64,000 bases of DNA, taken from NCBI RefSeq assembly GCF_008370685.1, contig NZ_VTZU01000030.1, positions 16,394 through 80,393 on the forward strand, in the 5' to 3' direction. The notes under the pieces are model-generated. The model saw nothing but the letters and a program-made list of their open reading frames with translations. It made no database searches and had not been told where the DNA came from. Shown one piece after another: positions 56,888-64,000 of the stretch. This stretch comes from Aquimarina sp. RZ0. Its GTDB lineage: Bacteria; Bacteroidota; Bacteroidia; Flavobacteriales; Flavobacteriaceae. Positions within the stretch are counted from its first letter, which is position 1; each line of letters opens with the position of its first letter. The position numbers and the translations under genes were made by a program.

Positions 56888-56928
56888 ATAATCGATACTT
56901 TAATCGTCTCCTTCGGAATAAATTTTTG

Positions 56929-56936
56929 CAAAATTA
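56929..56936 (-). promoter_or_regulatory. -7 box for the glycogen synthase-like/glmS operon
   Basis: The minus strand reads TAATTTTG, an exact TAnnTTTG match, ~42 bases upstream of the ATG at 56887. The -33 side is weak. It lies back to back with the panC promoter. Confidence 0.5.
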
Positions 56937-56967
56937 CGAAAATTTATGTAGTCTGCCAGTAATATCT

Positions 56968-56975
56968 TATTTTTG
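56968..56975 (+). promoter_or_regulatory. -7 box for the panC operon
   Basis: TATTTTTG (TAnnTTTG) on the plus strand, 24 bases before the panC ATG; the -33 region has ATG (56946-56948) at a spacing of 19 in place of TTG. Confidence 0.5.
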
Positions 56976-56998
56976 CACGCCTTTTAAGTTTTAGATAA

Positions 56999-57847
56999 AT
57001 GCGGGTATACGAGAAAAGACTAGACATTAGCAAGCATGTTGCAGACTTACAAAAACAAAATAAAACTATTGGTTTTGTCCCTACAATGGGGGCATTGCAT
57101 AGAGGTCATCTGGCATTAGTACAAAAAGCGCTAAGCGAAAATCAGGTGGTCATCGTGAATATTTTTGTAAACCCAACACAATTTAATAATTCTGAGGACT
57201 TAGTTAATTATCCGAGAACTTTAGAGACTGACATAAAACTTCTCTCCAACGTATCTTCAGAAATCATTGTTTTTACTCCTTCTGCAAAAGAGGTATATGG
57301 AGCGCAGGTAGAATCTATTACATATGATTTTAAAGGACTAGAGCGTGAGATGGAAGGTAAGTACAGACCAGGGCATTTTGATGGAGTCGGCACAGTCTTG
57401 AAACATTTATTTACTATTGTTACGCCTACCAGAGCTTATTTTGGTGAAAAAGATTTTCAGCAACTTCAAATTGTCAAACAACTTGTCGTCATTGAAAAAA
57501 TGGCAGTAAAAATTATAGGATGTCCTATTTATAGAGAAGAAAGTGGTTTGGCTTTAAGTTCTCGAAATAAAAGGCTCAATCAAAAGCAATTAAGCGAATC
57601 TCCTTTAATTTACAAGATTCTGAAACAAGTCAAAGAGGATTTTGGCACAAAAAGTGTTACTACGTTAAATAAATGGGTATCAGAACAATTTGAAAACAAT
57701 GACACCTTGGAATTAGAATATTTTGAAATTGCAAAAACCTCTAATCTGAAGTCTATTAAAAGAAAACAAGAGAATATTAAATATCGAGCTTTTATTGCAG
57801 TTTTTGCAGGAGAAGTCAGACTTATTGATAATATTGCGCTAAACTAA
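56999..57847 (+). CDS. panC: Pantoate-beta-alanine ligase
   Basis: 282 residues. PanC joins pantoate and beta-alanine with ATP to give pantothenate, the CoA precursor. The features are VPTMGALHRGHLALV (HxGH of the nucleotidyltransferase fold; here HRGH), VNIFVNPTQFNNSEDL, GKYRPGHFDGVGTVLKHLF, YFGEKDFQQLQIVKQL and IYREESGLALSSRNKRL (KMSKS-like). All are intact. It is followed by panD and a flippase-like gene, 19 and 4 bases apart, which form one operon. Confidence 0.97.
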   Translation: MRVYEKRLDISKHVADLQKQNKTIGFVPTMGALHRGHLALVQKALSENQVVIVNIFVNPTQFNNSEDLVNYPRTLETDIKLLSNVSSEIIVFTPSAKEVYGAQVESITYDFKGLEREMEGKYRPGHFDGVGTVLKHLFTIVTPTRAYFGEKDFQQLQIVKQLVVIEKMAVKIIGCPIYREESGLALSSRNKRLNQKQLSESPLIYKILKQVKEDFGTKSVTTLNKWVSEQFENNDTLELEYFEIAKTSNLKSIKRKQENIKYRAFIAVFAGEVRLIDNIALN

Positions 57848-57866
57848 AAATAATTAACTTTGTAAA

Positions 57867-58217
57867 ATGTTTGTACACGTTGTAAAATCAAAAATTCATC
57901 GCGTTAAAGTAACTGGCGCAGACCTAAACTATATAGGAAGCATTACTATTGACGAAGATTTAATGGATGCTGCCAATATTATTGAAGGTGAAAAAGTACA
58001 AATCGTCAATAACAATAATGGAGAACGTCTGGAAACATATGCAATCCCTGGCCCTAGAAACAGTGGTGAAATCACACTCAATGGGGCAGCTGCAAGAAAA
58101 GTAGCAAAGGGAGATGTACTGATCCTTATTACATACGCAATGATGGATATCGAAAAAGCGAAAAAATTCAAACCGGCGTTACTTTTTCCTAATGAAGAAA
58201 ACAATTTGCTAAAGTAA
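57867..58217 (+). CDS. panD: Aspartate 1-decarboxylase (pyruvoyl)
   Basis: 116 residues. PanD makes beta-alanine from aspartate for PanC. The self-cleavage site is Gly24-Ser25 in [17 protein letters not shown], where Ser25 becomes the pyruvoyl group. Also seen are [14 protein letters not shown] and [30 protein letters not shown]. Size normal for the family. Start ATG 19 bases after panC. Confidence 0.97.
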   Translation: MFVHVVKSKIHRVKVTGADLNYIGSITIDEDLMDAANIIEGEKVQIVNNNNGERLETYAIPGPRNSGEITLNGAAARKVAKGDVLILITYAMMDIEKAKKFKPALLFPNEENNLLK

Positions 58218-58221
58218 AAGG

Positions 58222-59205
58222 GTGAATCCTAAATTGATAAAGTTTTTAAAAATAATACTCCCAATTCTATTGGGAGTTTTTTTGATATGGTATTTTCTGA
58301 AGTCTGCAACTCCAGCATATAGAAAAGAACTCTTACATAGCATAACAAATGCAGATCCTCTATGGATATTCTGTTCACTAACTCTGGGCATTGTATCACA
58401 CCTCTCCAGAGCATATCGTTGGAAATTCTTATTAAATCCACTAGGATATACGCCCAAATTATATAATAATTTTATGGCATTAATGGTAGGATACCTGGCA
58501 AACCTTGGCATTCCAAGATCGGGAGAAGTACTGAGAGGTATTACTGCATCCACCTATGAAAAAGTACCTTTTGAGAAAGCATTTGGGACTATTGTTTCAG
58601 AAAGAGTTATTGATCTGATTATGTTGATCATCATCACGGCTATTGCAGGAATTCTACAAACAGAATATTTGTTAGGTTTTCTCAAAGAAAAAAATATAAA
58701 TCCTCTACTTACACTAGGAATTATTCTCGCACTTATTTTAATAGGTTTTCTGGGGCTTCAGCTTCTTAAAAAATCTTCTCATACGCTTATTATTAAAATC
58801 AGAGATTTTGGTATGGGACTATGGGAAGGCATGCAAAGTGTGTTTACCATGAAACAAAAATGGGCTTTTCTTTTTCATACCTTGTTAATCTGGTTTTTGT
58901 ATATATTAATGTTCCATGTTGTAAAATTTGCCGTTCCCGATTTGAGAGATGCCTCAATTGGAGTCATTTTGGTAGCATTTGTTGTGGGTTCATTTTCTAT
59001 GTCAACAACTAATGGCGGTATTGGTATCCTACCTTTTCCGATTGTTGTTGGTGCCGTTTTTGTCTTCTTTGGTTTTGAAAAAAGTGATGGAGAGGCATTT
59101 GGATGGATATTATGGGGATCGCAGACAGCAATAAATATTGTCATTGGGGCGTTATCATTTTTGTTTCTACCCATATTAAATAAAACGAAAAAAAACATAA
59201 ATTAA
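58222..59205 (+). CDS. Flippase-like / LPG-synthase transmembrane domain protein (UPF0104)
   Basis: 327 residues from GTG at 58222, four bases after panD. About eight transmembrane helices. The family motifs are LSRAYRWKFLLNPLG (Arg-rich loop), VGYLANLGIPRSGEVLRG with the conserved GxPR-GE, and STTNGGIGILPFPIVVGAVFVFFG. These proteins are relatives of the MprF transmembrane domain and may move or modify lipids. A second, divergent member is at 32649-33581. Its place behind panCD is common in Flavobacteriia and probably does not mean a role in CoA synthesis. Confidence 0.86.
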   Translation: MNPKLIKFLKIILPILLGVFLIWYFLKSATPAYRKELLHSITNADPLWIFCSLTLGIVSHLSRAYRWKFLLNPLGYTPKLYNNFMALMVGYLANLGIPRSGEVLRGITASTYEKVPFEKAFGTIVSERVIDLIMLIIITAIAGILQTEYLLGFLKEKNINPLLTLGIILALILIGFLGLQLLKKSSHTLIIKIRDFGMGLWEGMQSVFTMKQKWAFLFHTLLIWFLYILMFHVVKFAVPDLRDASIGVILVAFVVGSFSMSTTNGGIGILPFPIVVGAVFVFFGFEKSDGEAFGWILWGSQTAINIVIGALSFLFLPILNKTKKNIN

Positions 59206-59320
59206 TAACAACTCTTTATACATAAAACAGTTTACTGTTTCTATGATGATCCATTATAAAATTTTAAACGTGTGAAATAATTTATATATTGCTATCCGCT
59301 TAACCGTAATCCTACTACTT

Positions 59321-60469
59321 ATGAAAAAAAGCATCCTTTTAATTCTTGTATCTATCTTTACAGCTGTTTCTTATGCTCAGGTAAAATACGAGACATTCAG
59401 ATCTATTAAACTAGATCAAAGTCGAGATCTAAAAATTCAGCTTCCTCGTAATTATGAAAGAAATGAAGACAAAACATACCCTGTAATCATCGTACTTGAT
59501 GGAGATCATTTATTTGAACCTGTCGCTGGAAATGTTGATTATTTTTCCTATTGGGAAGATATGCCGGAATCAATTGTTGTAGGTATTATCCAGAGAAAAA
59601 CAAGAAAAGAAGATTGCAGATATGATCTTGCTAGTTATTTACCAGAAAACAAAGGGGCAGAATTTTATGAGTTTATTGGCCAGGAACTATTACCCTACAT
59701 TAATGAAACGTATAGAACAGCACAATTAAAAATTATTGTAGGCCATGATTATACCGCTAATTTTATTAATTATTTTCTATTTAAAGATAATCCGATTTTT
59801 CAGGCATATATCAACCTAAGTCCTGAGTTGGCGCCACCTATGGGAGATCGTATCACCAGTGTACTTAGTGAAGCCAAATCAGATGTATGGTATTATCTTG
59901 CCACTGCTACGAATGATGCAGAAAATATAAAAAATGACATCATATCACTGGATGAAAAACTTACAGCAATAGAAAACCCAAATACTAATTATATATTTGA
60001 CAATTTTGATGAATCTTCTCATTATACCTTAGTAGGAAGAGCAATTCCTAAGGCGCTAGAAAAGATTTTTGAGATGTATCGTCCGATCAGCAAAAAAAAG
60101 TACAAAGAAGTAATTGTTAATTTAGAAACTTCTAAGTATGACTATTTGGTAGATATTTATGATACTACAGAAAAACTATATGGCATCAAACGCCAGATAA
60201 GAGTAAATGATTTTATAGCTATTTCTACAGCAATCGAAAAAAATGAAAACTGGGAAGAGCTGGAACCTCTTGGTAAATTAGCAATAAAAGAGCATCCTAA
60301 AAAAATGCTTGGATACTACTATCTTGGATTAGGCTATGAGCAGCTAGGAGAGCCTAAAAAAGCTATGAGAGCCTATGAAAGTGGTTTCTTATTAAATGAA
60401 GTAGCTTTTCTAACAAAAGATTATATGCTGGATAAAGTAAATAAAATCAAAGAAGATTTTGGTTTTTAA
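59321..60469 (+). CDS. Esterase-like alpha/beta hydrolase with Asp in place of the nucleophile, plus TPR tail
   Basis: 382 residues. The signal peptide is MKKSILLILVSIFTAVSYAQ. The alpha/beta part resembles the Esterase D/YieL family: YPVIIVLDGDHLFEPVAGNVDYFSYW, SIVVGIIQRKTRKEDCRYDL and VGHDYTANFINYFLF. In active relatives the last motif is GHSxGG; here the expected Ser is Asp143, so the classical charge relay is absent. The C-terminal part (~residues 300-382) is TPR-like (YYLGLGYEQLGEPKKAMRAYE). A secreted pseudo-enzyme or binding protein is the likely reading. It has its own terminator and sits ahead of radA. Confidence 0.8.
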   Translation: MKKSILLILVSIFTAVSYAQVKYETFRSIKLDQSRDLKIQLPRNYERNEDKTYPVIIVLDGDHLFEPVAGNVDYFSYWEDMPESIVVGIIQRKTRKEDCRYDLASYLPENKGAEFYEFIGQELLPYINETYRTAQLKIIVGHDYTANFINYFLFKDNPIFQAYINLSPELAPPMGDRITSVLSEAKSDVWYYLATATNDAENIKNDIISLDEKLTAIENPNTNYIFDNFDESSHYTLVGRAIPKALEKIFEMYRPISKKKYKEVIVNLETSKYDYLVDIYDTTEKLYGIKRQIRVNDFIAISTAIEKNENWEELEPLGKLAIKEHPKKMLGYYYLGLGYEQLGEPKKAMRAYESGFLLNEVAFLTKDYMLDKVNKIKEDFGF

Positions 60470-60496
60470 AACTAAAATTAAAACATACAAATACTT

Positions 60497-60533
60497 AACA
60501 AAGAGATCTCAAACAAAGAGATCTCTTTGTTTT
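60497..60533 (+). terminator. Terminator between the esterase-like gene and radA
   Basis: AACAAAGAGATCT (60497-60509) pairs with AGATCTCTTTGTT (60519-60531), then TTTCC. Perfect 13-bp stem, 28 bases after the stop. Confidence 0.8.
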
Positions 60534-60597
60534 CCTATACGCTGTGTACTATCAATTTAAATAATTAGTATTTTTATAATCAATTTATTGTAGATGA

Positions 60598-61965
60598 ATG
60601 GCTAAAACCAAAACTGTTTTTTACTGTCAGAATTGCGGAGCTCAATACACAAAATGGCAAGGTCAATGTACTTCGTGTAAAGAATGGAATACTATTGCAG
60701 AAGAAATTATTCAGAAACCTGAAAAAAACGATTGGAAAGGCCCAAGCACTAATTCTAAAACGAATAGAGCCTCCAAGCCTTTAAAAATTTCTGAAATTGA
60801 TACAACACAAGAAACGAGATACAATACTGATGATACAGAACTCAATCGGGTACTTGGTGGTGGGTTGGTTCCCGGATCTCTTACCTTACTGGGAGGAGAA
60901 CCTGGAATAGGAAAAAGTACACTTTTATTACAGATTAGTCTAAAACTACCCTACAAAACATTATATGTTTCTGGAGAAGAAAGCCAAAAACAGATAAAAA
61001 TGCGTGCAGAACGCATCCAATCCAAGCTGGATAACTGCTTTATTCTAACAGAAACCAAGACTCAAAATATATTTAGGCAGATAGAAGCTACAGAACCTGA
61101 TATTGTTATTATTGATTCTATACAGACCTTGCATAGCGATTATATCGAAAGCAGCGCAGGAACTATTTCTCAAATAAGAGAATGCACCACAGAACTTATC
61201 AAATTTGCAAAAGAAACTGCAACTCCCGTAATTCTTATTGGTCATATCACTAAAGATGGCAATATCGCAGGACCAAAAATCCTGGAACACATGGTAGATA
61301 CCGTATTACAATTTGAAGGAGATCGCAATCATGTATATAGAATTTTGAGAGCTCTTAAAAACCGTTTCGGTTCTACTGCAGAATTAGGGATTTATGAGAT
61401 GCTGGGAAATGGATTACGACAAGTGAGCAATCCCAGCGAAATTTTAATCTCTAAAAAAGAAGAAGAACTTAGCGGAACGGTCATTGCGTCTACAGTAGAA
61501 GGTTTACGGCCACTAATGATAGAAATCCAGGCGTTAGTCAGTACCGCAGTATACGGAACACCTCAACGTAGTGCTACTGGATATAATCTAAAACGACTCA
61601 ACATGATATTGGCAGTTCTAGAAAAAAGAGCTGGCTTTAGATTAGGTGCTAAGGATGTATTCCTTAATGTTACAGGTGGAATTTCTGTAGATGATCCAGC
61701 CATTGATCTTGCGGTAGTGGCTGCAATATTATCCTCTAATGAGGATCTCCCGGTACCCAAAGATTATTGTTTTGCTGCAGAAGTAGGACTTGCCGGAGAA
61801 ATTAGACCCGTGAATAAAATAGAACAAAGAATACAAGAAGCAGAAAAATTAGGTTTCTCTACTATTTTTGTCTCCAAGTACAACAAAATTTCGAAAAAAA
61901 ACACACAAATCAGTATTCAGTTAGTTACCAAAATTGAAGATGTGGTTGAATACTTATTTGGGTAA
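60598..61965 (+). CDS. radA: DNA repair protein RadA
   Basis: 455 residues, full length. RadA is a branch-migration helicase in homologous recombination, related to RecA. It has the N-terminal zinc finger with Cys10, Cys13, Cys24 and Cys27 (CQNCGAQYTKWQGQCTSC), the Walker A GGEPGIGKST at 99-108, Walker B VIIDSIQT, the RadA-specific KNRFG at 254-258 and the Lon-protease-like C-terminal domain (residues ~270-455; DVFLNVTGGISVDDPAIDLAV and AEVGLAGEIRPV). Start 129 bases after the esterase-like gene. No oddities. Confidence 0.97.
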   Translation: MAKTKTVFYCQNCGAQYTKWQGQCTSCKEWNTIAEEIIQKPEKNDWKGPSTNSKTNRASKPLKISEIDTTQETRYNTDDTELNRVLGGGLVPGSLTLLGGEPGIGKSTLLLQISLKLPYKTLYVSGEESQKQIKMRAERIQSKLDNCFILTETKTQNIFRQIEATEPDIVIIDSIQTLHSDYIESSAGTISQIRECTTELIKFAKETATPVILIGHITKDGNIAGPKILEHMVDTVLQFEGDRNHVYRILRALKNRFGSTAELGIYEMLGNGLRQVSNPSEILISKKEEELSGTVIASTVEGLRPLMIEIQALVSTAVYGTPQRSATGYNLKRLNMILAVLEKRAGFRLGAKDVFLNVTGGISVDDPAIDLAVVAAILSSNEDLPVPKDYCFAAEVGLAGEIRPVNKIEQRIQEAEKLGFSTIFVSKYNKISKKNTQISIQLVTKIEDVVEYLFG

Positions 61966-61990
61966 TACCATTTCTGATTTAAAATTATCC
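61965..61990. repeat. Isolated end of a family-B MITE-like element
   Basis: ATACCATTTCTGATTTAAAA and the following TTATCC match the left end of the element at 35618-35779 (ATACCATTTTTGCTTTAAAA then TTACCC) with a few changes. It begins in the last base of the radA stop codon. No matching second end was found within the 81-base gap, so it is a solo end or coincidence. Confidence 0.4.
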
Positions 61991-62046
61991 ATTAAAACTT
62001 GCTCATTTTATTTGAGTATTTTCAAAAACAAAAGGCACGATATCAA

Positions 62047-63078
62047 TTATGGAGCGGGATTGGGAAATTGTATGTGAACATTATCAATTTCTTCTATAAT
62101 CTCACCAGATAATGACACATTAATACTGTCAATATTTTCTATGAGTTGCGGTATTGTAGTAGCCCCAATAATCGTGCTGGTTACAAAAGGCTGATGGAGT
62201 ACATAAGCCAAAGATAAGTGCGCAAAACTTATTTCATATCTCTTGGCAATTTCATTGTATAATCTTGTGGCTTTATAGCTATTCTCTTTCATATACCGAT
62301 TGTAATTAGGAAATAAATTTACTCTTGAATTTTTGGGGATTTCCTCTAAGTATTTTCCAGTTAGCATTCCAAATCCAAGCGGTGAATACGACAAATGTCC
62401 TATATTTTCTCTATGCAAAATTTCGGTTAATCCTATTTCATCTTTCCTGTTCAGTAAGTTATACGGATTCTGCACAGTAATCATTTTTTGACTTCCCTTT
62501 CTGGTCTCTTCCATATACCTCATCATACCATAGGGAGTTTCATTAGAAGCGCCTATTTCTCTAATTTTACCTTCTTTTACAAAATTTCCTAAATGATATA
62601 AAATCTCTGAAAAATTATCTTTCCAAACATCATTTTCATCGTGAGTATACCCGAGTTTGCCAAAAAAATTTGTTTGTCGTTCCGGCCAGTGTAGTTGATA
62701 TAAGTCAATATAATCAGTCTGAAGTCTTTGCAAACTTTTATGCACTGCATCAATTAGTTCTTTTTTAATAAACCCTCCTTTTCTGATATGCTTTGCAAAA
62801 GATGCTGGACCTACTATTTTTGTTGCTATAATTACCTTACCTCTTTTCTTAGTCTTTTTTAACCAGTTTCCTATAATTTTTTCACTATTCCCCTGGGTTT
62901 CTTTTTTTGCAGGAACTGAGTATAACTCTGCCGTATCTATAAAATTAACTCCTTGTGATATCGCATATTCTATTTGCTGATGCCCTTCAAACTCTGTATT
63001 CTGTTGTCCCCACGTCATAGATCCTAAACATATCTTACTAACTTTTATATCTGTATTCGGCAGTATTGTATATTTCAT
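62047..63078 (-). CDS. Aldo/keto reductase
   Basis: 343 residues of (beta/alpha)8 barrel, NADP-dependent carbonyl reductase. Near the N-terminus are CLGSMTWGQQNTEFEGHQQIEYA and GVNFIDTAELYSVP with the catalytic Asp and Tyr, then IATKIVGP with the catalytic Lys and LYQLHWPERQTNFFGK with the His. The WGQQN and WPERxTNxFG patterns match the Tas branch of the superfamily. The substrate is unknown. It is convergent with radA and stands alone; the 360 bases upstream (63079-63438) hold nothing I recognise. Confidence 0.92.
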   Translation of the reverse strand: MKYTILPNTDIKVSKICLGSMTWGQQNTEFEGHQQIEYAISQGVNFIDTAELYSVPAKKETQGNSEKIIGNWLKKTKKRGKVIIATKIVGPASFAKHIRKGGFIKKELIDAVHKSLQRLQTDYIDLYQLHWPERQTNFFGKLGYTHDENDVWKDNFSEILYHLGNFVKEGKIREIGASNETPYGMMRYMEETRKGSQKMITVQNPYNLLNRKDEIGLTEILHRENIGHLSYSPLGFGMLTGKYLEEIPKNSRVNLFPNYNRYMKENSYKATRLYNEIAKRYEISFAHLSLAYVLHQPFVTSTIIGATTIPQLIENIDSINVSLSGEIIEEIDNVHIQFPNPAP

Positions 63079-63438
63079 GCTTTATACTCTTTACTTTATA
63101 ATCGAGATTTAAAATGCTAAAGGAGGCTTGCCCCGAAGTAGTTTACTTTCTTAGATTCAATTTTTGCTCTCACTATTATCGTTTATACGGTTCCTTAAAA
63201 TACAAAAAATATCCACAATTATGGCCAATCTCTAATGATTGGAAAATCTAACACAGCAGAATATAACCACTCATATAATTCTTTAATAATTTATAATGAG
63301 CCTGTATTGTTTTAAAAAAGGTATTGATTATCAATATTTCTGAAAACATCAAACATGTATTATTATACTTAAAACGTGTATTTGTATAATATTTTATATA
63401 TTGTAATAGAAGTTTTTAAAATATAATATCCAAATCAT

Positions 63439-63648
63439 ATGCTAAACACTCATTATAAAGATTTAAATGAAAAGAATAAAAAATTTGCTATACACAGAAT
63501 AGCTTCACGTATTGATACAACAGAGACCGTTGTACGAAAAGTATTAGAAAATCGTAACCCCCTTATGGAGATACAGAAAAACAAAGTTGTTGTAAACCGT
63601 AATTCATACCACAAATTAGTTAAAGAAATTTATACCGAAAATTTGTAA
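63439..63648 (+). CDS. Small protein with a helix-turn-helix-like segment
   Basis: 69 residues. FAIHRIASRIDTTETVVRKVLENR has the spacing of a helix-turn-helix (A at position 5, V near 16), and the rest is basic. No family recognised. Codon use fits the neighbours, and a terminator lies 26 bases after the stop, so it is probably real, but it is short and could be a chance ORF. Confidence 0.5.
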   Translation: MLNTHYKDLNEKNKKFAIHRIASRIDTTETVVRKVLENRNPLMEIQKNKVVVNRNSYHKLVKEIYTENL

Positions 63649-63673
63649 TCACATAAAAAGACTATAGCTATAA

Positions 63674-63712
63674 AAAACGGATGCAGTTACCCCATTACTA
63701 CATCCGTTTTAA
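63674..63712 (+). terminator. Terminator after the small gene
   Basis: AAAACGGATG (63674-63683) pairs with CATCCGTTTT (63701-63710) around a 17-base loop, with A-run before and T-run within the right arm. Confidence 0.72.
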
Positions 63713-63839
63713 TCAACTAACCAACCTAAAAATTAATTCCTCACACATCCAACCGTTATAATTCTATCGTGGCGCTACATCCCTTTTTACTTTTTTAATT
63801 GACATAAAAGTACCTCAAAAGGATAGTATCCAAAAGTTA

Positions 63840-63877
63840 GAATGAGGGAAATCAGGTTTTGAATGAGGGAAATCAGG
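63840..63877. promoter_or_regulatory. Two 17-bp direct repeats, period 21 bp
   Basis: GAATGAGGGAAATCAGG occurs exactly twice (63840-63856, 63861-63877), separated by TTTT. A 21-bp period is two helical turns, so both copies face the same side of the DNA. It is in a gene-free end of the window (63713-64000), presumably upstream of a gene beyond the edge, and looks like an operator for a regulator binding as tandem units. Confidence 0.5.
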
Positions 63878-64000
63878 GCAAACTCAAGCTTTGTTAATTT
63901 TGTTAAATTATGATCTATTTAATTTAGTATCATGTCCTTACATTTAGGACTTTTATCAAATAGTCTTGATCCCAAGCTGCTTTGAGTCTTTTTCCTTTGA

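Noticed and set aside
63878..64000. Start of a gene at the right edge, or end of a minus-strand gene
   Set aside because: No start codon with a continuing frame on the plus strand is visible. A minus-strand tail ending KTI or MILN is possible but too short to support.

Overview
The window is a low-GC, gene-dense chromosomal segment from a member of the Bacteroidota, almost certainly a marine-type Flavobacteriaceae (an Aquimarina-like genome would fit, but the genus is a guess made without database searches). The signs are: lipoproteins with short signal peptides followed by acidic D/E/S-rich tails, TonB-dependent receptors with an N-terminal carboxypeptidase-regulatory domain, a type IX secretion C-terminal sorting domain, DUF4270, an atpD-atpC pair separate from the other ATP synthase genes, a short epsilon subunit, and promoters of the Bacteroidota TTG-N19/20-TAnnTTTG type. 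No rRNA, tRNA, CRISPR array or transposase gene was found.

Layout. 1-1066: end of an RNase E/G gene, then recX. 1078-8864 (minus strand): two tandem S41 peptidase lipoproteins, a membrane-anchored AraC regulator, a JmjC-like cupin, bioB and a beta-ketoacyl synthase. 9005-15508: an accessory stretch with a Coa1-like protein, a polytopic membrane protein, an NHL-propeller lipoprotein with a second membrane AraC regulator, a HEIGH metalloprotease and an acetyltransferase. 15577-21970: a six-gene biotin operon (bioF, DUF2007/zinc ribbon, bioD, alpha/beta hydrolase, SEC-C/TPR protein, bioA) bracketed by two almost identical, directly repeated 162-bp non-coding elements. 21978-27885: an FG-GAP/VCBS fragment, an acetyltransferase, an S9 peptidase and an odd lipoprotein. 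28200-33581: glycan or lipid decoration genes (CX5R phosphatase, UDP-glucuronate 4-epimerase, ArnT-like GT39, GT2 polyprenyl-phosphate glycosyltransferase, flippase-like protein). 33622-35576: a decayed gene, a secreted protein, a Crp-type regulator and a tautomerase. 35888-37761: atpC and atpD. 38212-44887: a TPR/LuxR-like membrane regulator, a small lipoprotein and a 1256-residue T9SS-secreted BNR protein. 45007-52275: an SGNH lipoprotein and two tandem TonB receptors. 52465-61965: a housekeeping block with glmS, DUF4270 and a truncated glycogen-synthase-like gene on one strand, and panC, panD, a flippase-like gene, an esterase-like gene and radA on the other. 62047-63648: an aldo/keto reductase and a small unknown gene.

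How the parts work together. Biotin synthesis is represented by bioF, bioA, bioD and bioB, plus a ketoacyl synthase and an alpha/beta hydrolase that could help make or release the pimeloyl chain; no bioC is present here. The epimerase, GT2 and GT39 genes could form a galacturonate (or related sugar) route to the outer surface. Pantothenate (panCD) and amino sugar (glmS) genes share the divergent region around 56.9 kb.

The most notable structural signal is a family of short non-autonomous mobile elements (MITE-like). There are three near-identical 162-bp copies at 15577, 21809 and 40941, plus a divergent 162-bp relative at 35618 and an isolated end at 61965. One copy has an exact 6-bp flanking duplication. 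These elements have inserted at the edges of the biotin operon and 14 bp upstream of a T9SS-secreted protein gene.
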